Assembly (NCBI GenBank): GCA_910583965.1
Contig: CAJUAE010000144.1
Coordinates: forward strand, 1-6,966
Source: an uncultured Lachnospiraceae bacterium
GTDB taxonomy: Bacteria > Bacillota > Clostridia > Lachnospirales > Lachnospiraceae
DNA: 6,966 nucleotides
Direction of reading: 5' to 3'
Part shown: piece by piece, positions 6,359 to 6,966 of the stretch
Position numbering within the stretch: position 1 is the stretch's first letter
Layout: each line of letters opens with the position of its first letter
The notes under the pieces: generated by a model
The model's input: the letters and a program-made list of their open reading frames with translations, nothing else
Told to the model about the DNA's origin: nothing
The model's database searches: none
Position numbers and translations under genes: made by a program

Positions 6359-6389
6359 AAGAAAACCCTTGATTTTCAAGGGTTTTCTT
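6359..6389. terminator. Second terminator-like hairpin, perfect 14-bp stem
   Basis: The arms 6359-6372 and 6376-6389 are exact complements (AAGAAAACCCTTGA with TCAAGGGTTTTCTT) around a three-base TTT loop. The T-rich right arm is followed only by an interrupted T-run, so it is a weaker terminator than the one 70 bp upstream. It may work in both directions or serve as a back-up. Confidence 0.6.
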
Positions 6390-6966
6390 ACTTTGAGAAG
6401 ACTGTAATGAAAAATACAAAACACAGCATTTTTTAGTTCTATTTGAGCTGTTTAGAGGAGGCATGAAGGATTAAAAGGAACAAAAAGAAAAACCATAATG
6501 GAAGCAGATATACAGTATTGCGATATGATAAGCTTGCAGCAGACTGGAATAAAGGCGCTTCCACTTGGAACAAGTCAATAAGGGAACTGTGTGGTGTGGT
6601 GGAGCCATGGATAGGAATAATTTAGATGCAAAGGAAAACTTCCTGTGTTTATATCTGTGGGACATATGAGGAGAAGCAACCAAGACACAAATATATTTTA
6701 TATTCGTATAGTTACACCCACCAAACCAAATCACAAAAGAAGCAATCCCAAAACTTGCGGTAGCAGTAGAAGGTACATCACAGAAGTGTTTGGAGAGTAG
6801 GAGGTTGATAGGCGTTCGGATTTATGGGAATGTGCGCCAGAATATTGTCTAGAAAAATGGAGGCTTGGAGAAAACGCAAGTCTGTAGTGAATGCGATATA
6901 CGACGAAAGTTTGTCTATCAAGATACTTATGTGGAATTATAATTGATAAAAGATTACTGAATGGAA
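6390..6966. other. Terminal 577 bp without a convincing gene, possibly decayed coding DNA
   Basis: No frame stays open with a proper start. GGAGG at 6457-6461 precedes an ATG at 6463 that meets TAA after three codons. The longest rightward open stretches are short and in different frames: 6467-6625 without ATG (containing RYDKLAADWNKGASTWNKS), a piece with IPKLAVAVEG near 6750, one with ECAPEYCLEKW near 6830, one with VCSECDIRRKF near 6890, and an ATG-started 40-codon frame at 6824-6946 without a nearby ribosome binding site. The pattern suggests a decayed gene or plain spacer. I recognise no family. A leftward open frame of 87 codons (6734-6471) has no ribosome binding site or motif. Confidence 0.45.

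Noticed and set aside
6471..6734. Minus-strand open frame of 87 codons in the right-hand spacer
   Set aside because: No ribosome binding site, odd composition rich in Cys, His and aromatic residues, and no motif; typical of a chance frame.

Overview
The window looks like a piece of a low-GC, Gram-positive gut-type anaerobe, most likely a clostridium of the Lachnospiraceae. The reasons are AT-rich intergenic DNA, strong GGAGG-type ribosome binding sites, Rho-independent terminators with T-tracts, and a domain-permuted family 3 glycoside hydrolase of the type known from Butyrivibrio and Ruminococcus. The genus cannot be fixed from sequence alone.

Layout. Positions 1 to about 530 hold one end of an insertion sequence: the first 133 codons of an IS4-type DDE transposase on the minus strand, running off the left edge, with its ribosome binding site and an extended -10 promoter. 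About 450 bp of very AT-rich DNA follow without a recognisable gene. At 981-1862 (+) lies a stand-alone GIY-YIG nuclease-domain protein with a C-terminal DUF4357 domain. Between it and the next gene (about 1880-2060) is an array of diverged repeats with a 63-64 bp period. One unit contains a perfect 9-bp hairpin, and the changes in the neighbouring unit mostly keep pairing through G-U wobbles.

The metabolic part is a two-gene module. A LacI-family repressor (2195-3214, +) is followed after 244 bp by a 926-residue GH3 enzyme (3459-6239, +) in which the sandwich domain precedes the catalytic TIM barrel. The intervening DNA holds two closely related LacI-type operators: a perfect 18-bp palindrome centred on CG, and a near copy exactly 35 bp upstream. 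Each sits inside a plausible promoter. A third, weaker relative lies just downstream of the likely promoter of the repressor gene. The inferred picture is a sugar-responsive repressor controlling an intracellular beta-glycosidase and probably itself. No transporter is in the window, and the hydrolase has no signal peptide, so its oligosaccharide substrate must be imported by something encoded elsewhere.

Two Rho-independent terminators follow the hydrolase. The last roughly 570 bp contain only short open stretches spread over different frames and look like non-coding or decayed coding DNA. I see no tRNA, rRNA, CRISPR array or clear defence operon. The least explained element is the structured repeat array at 1880-2060.
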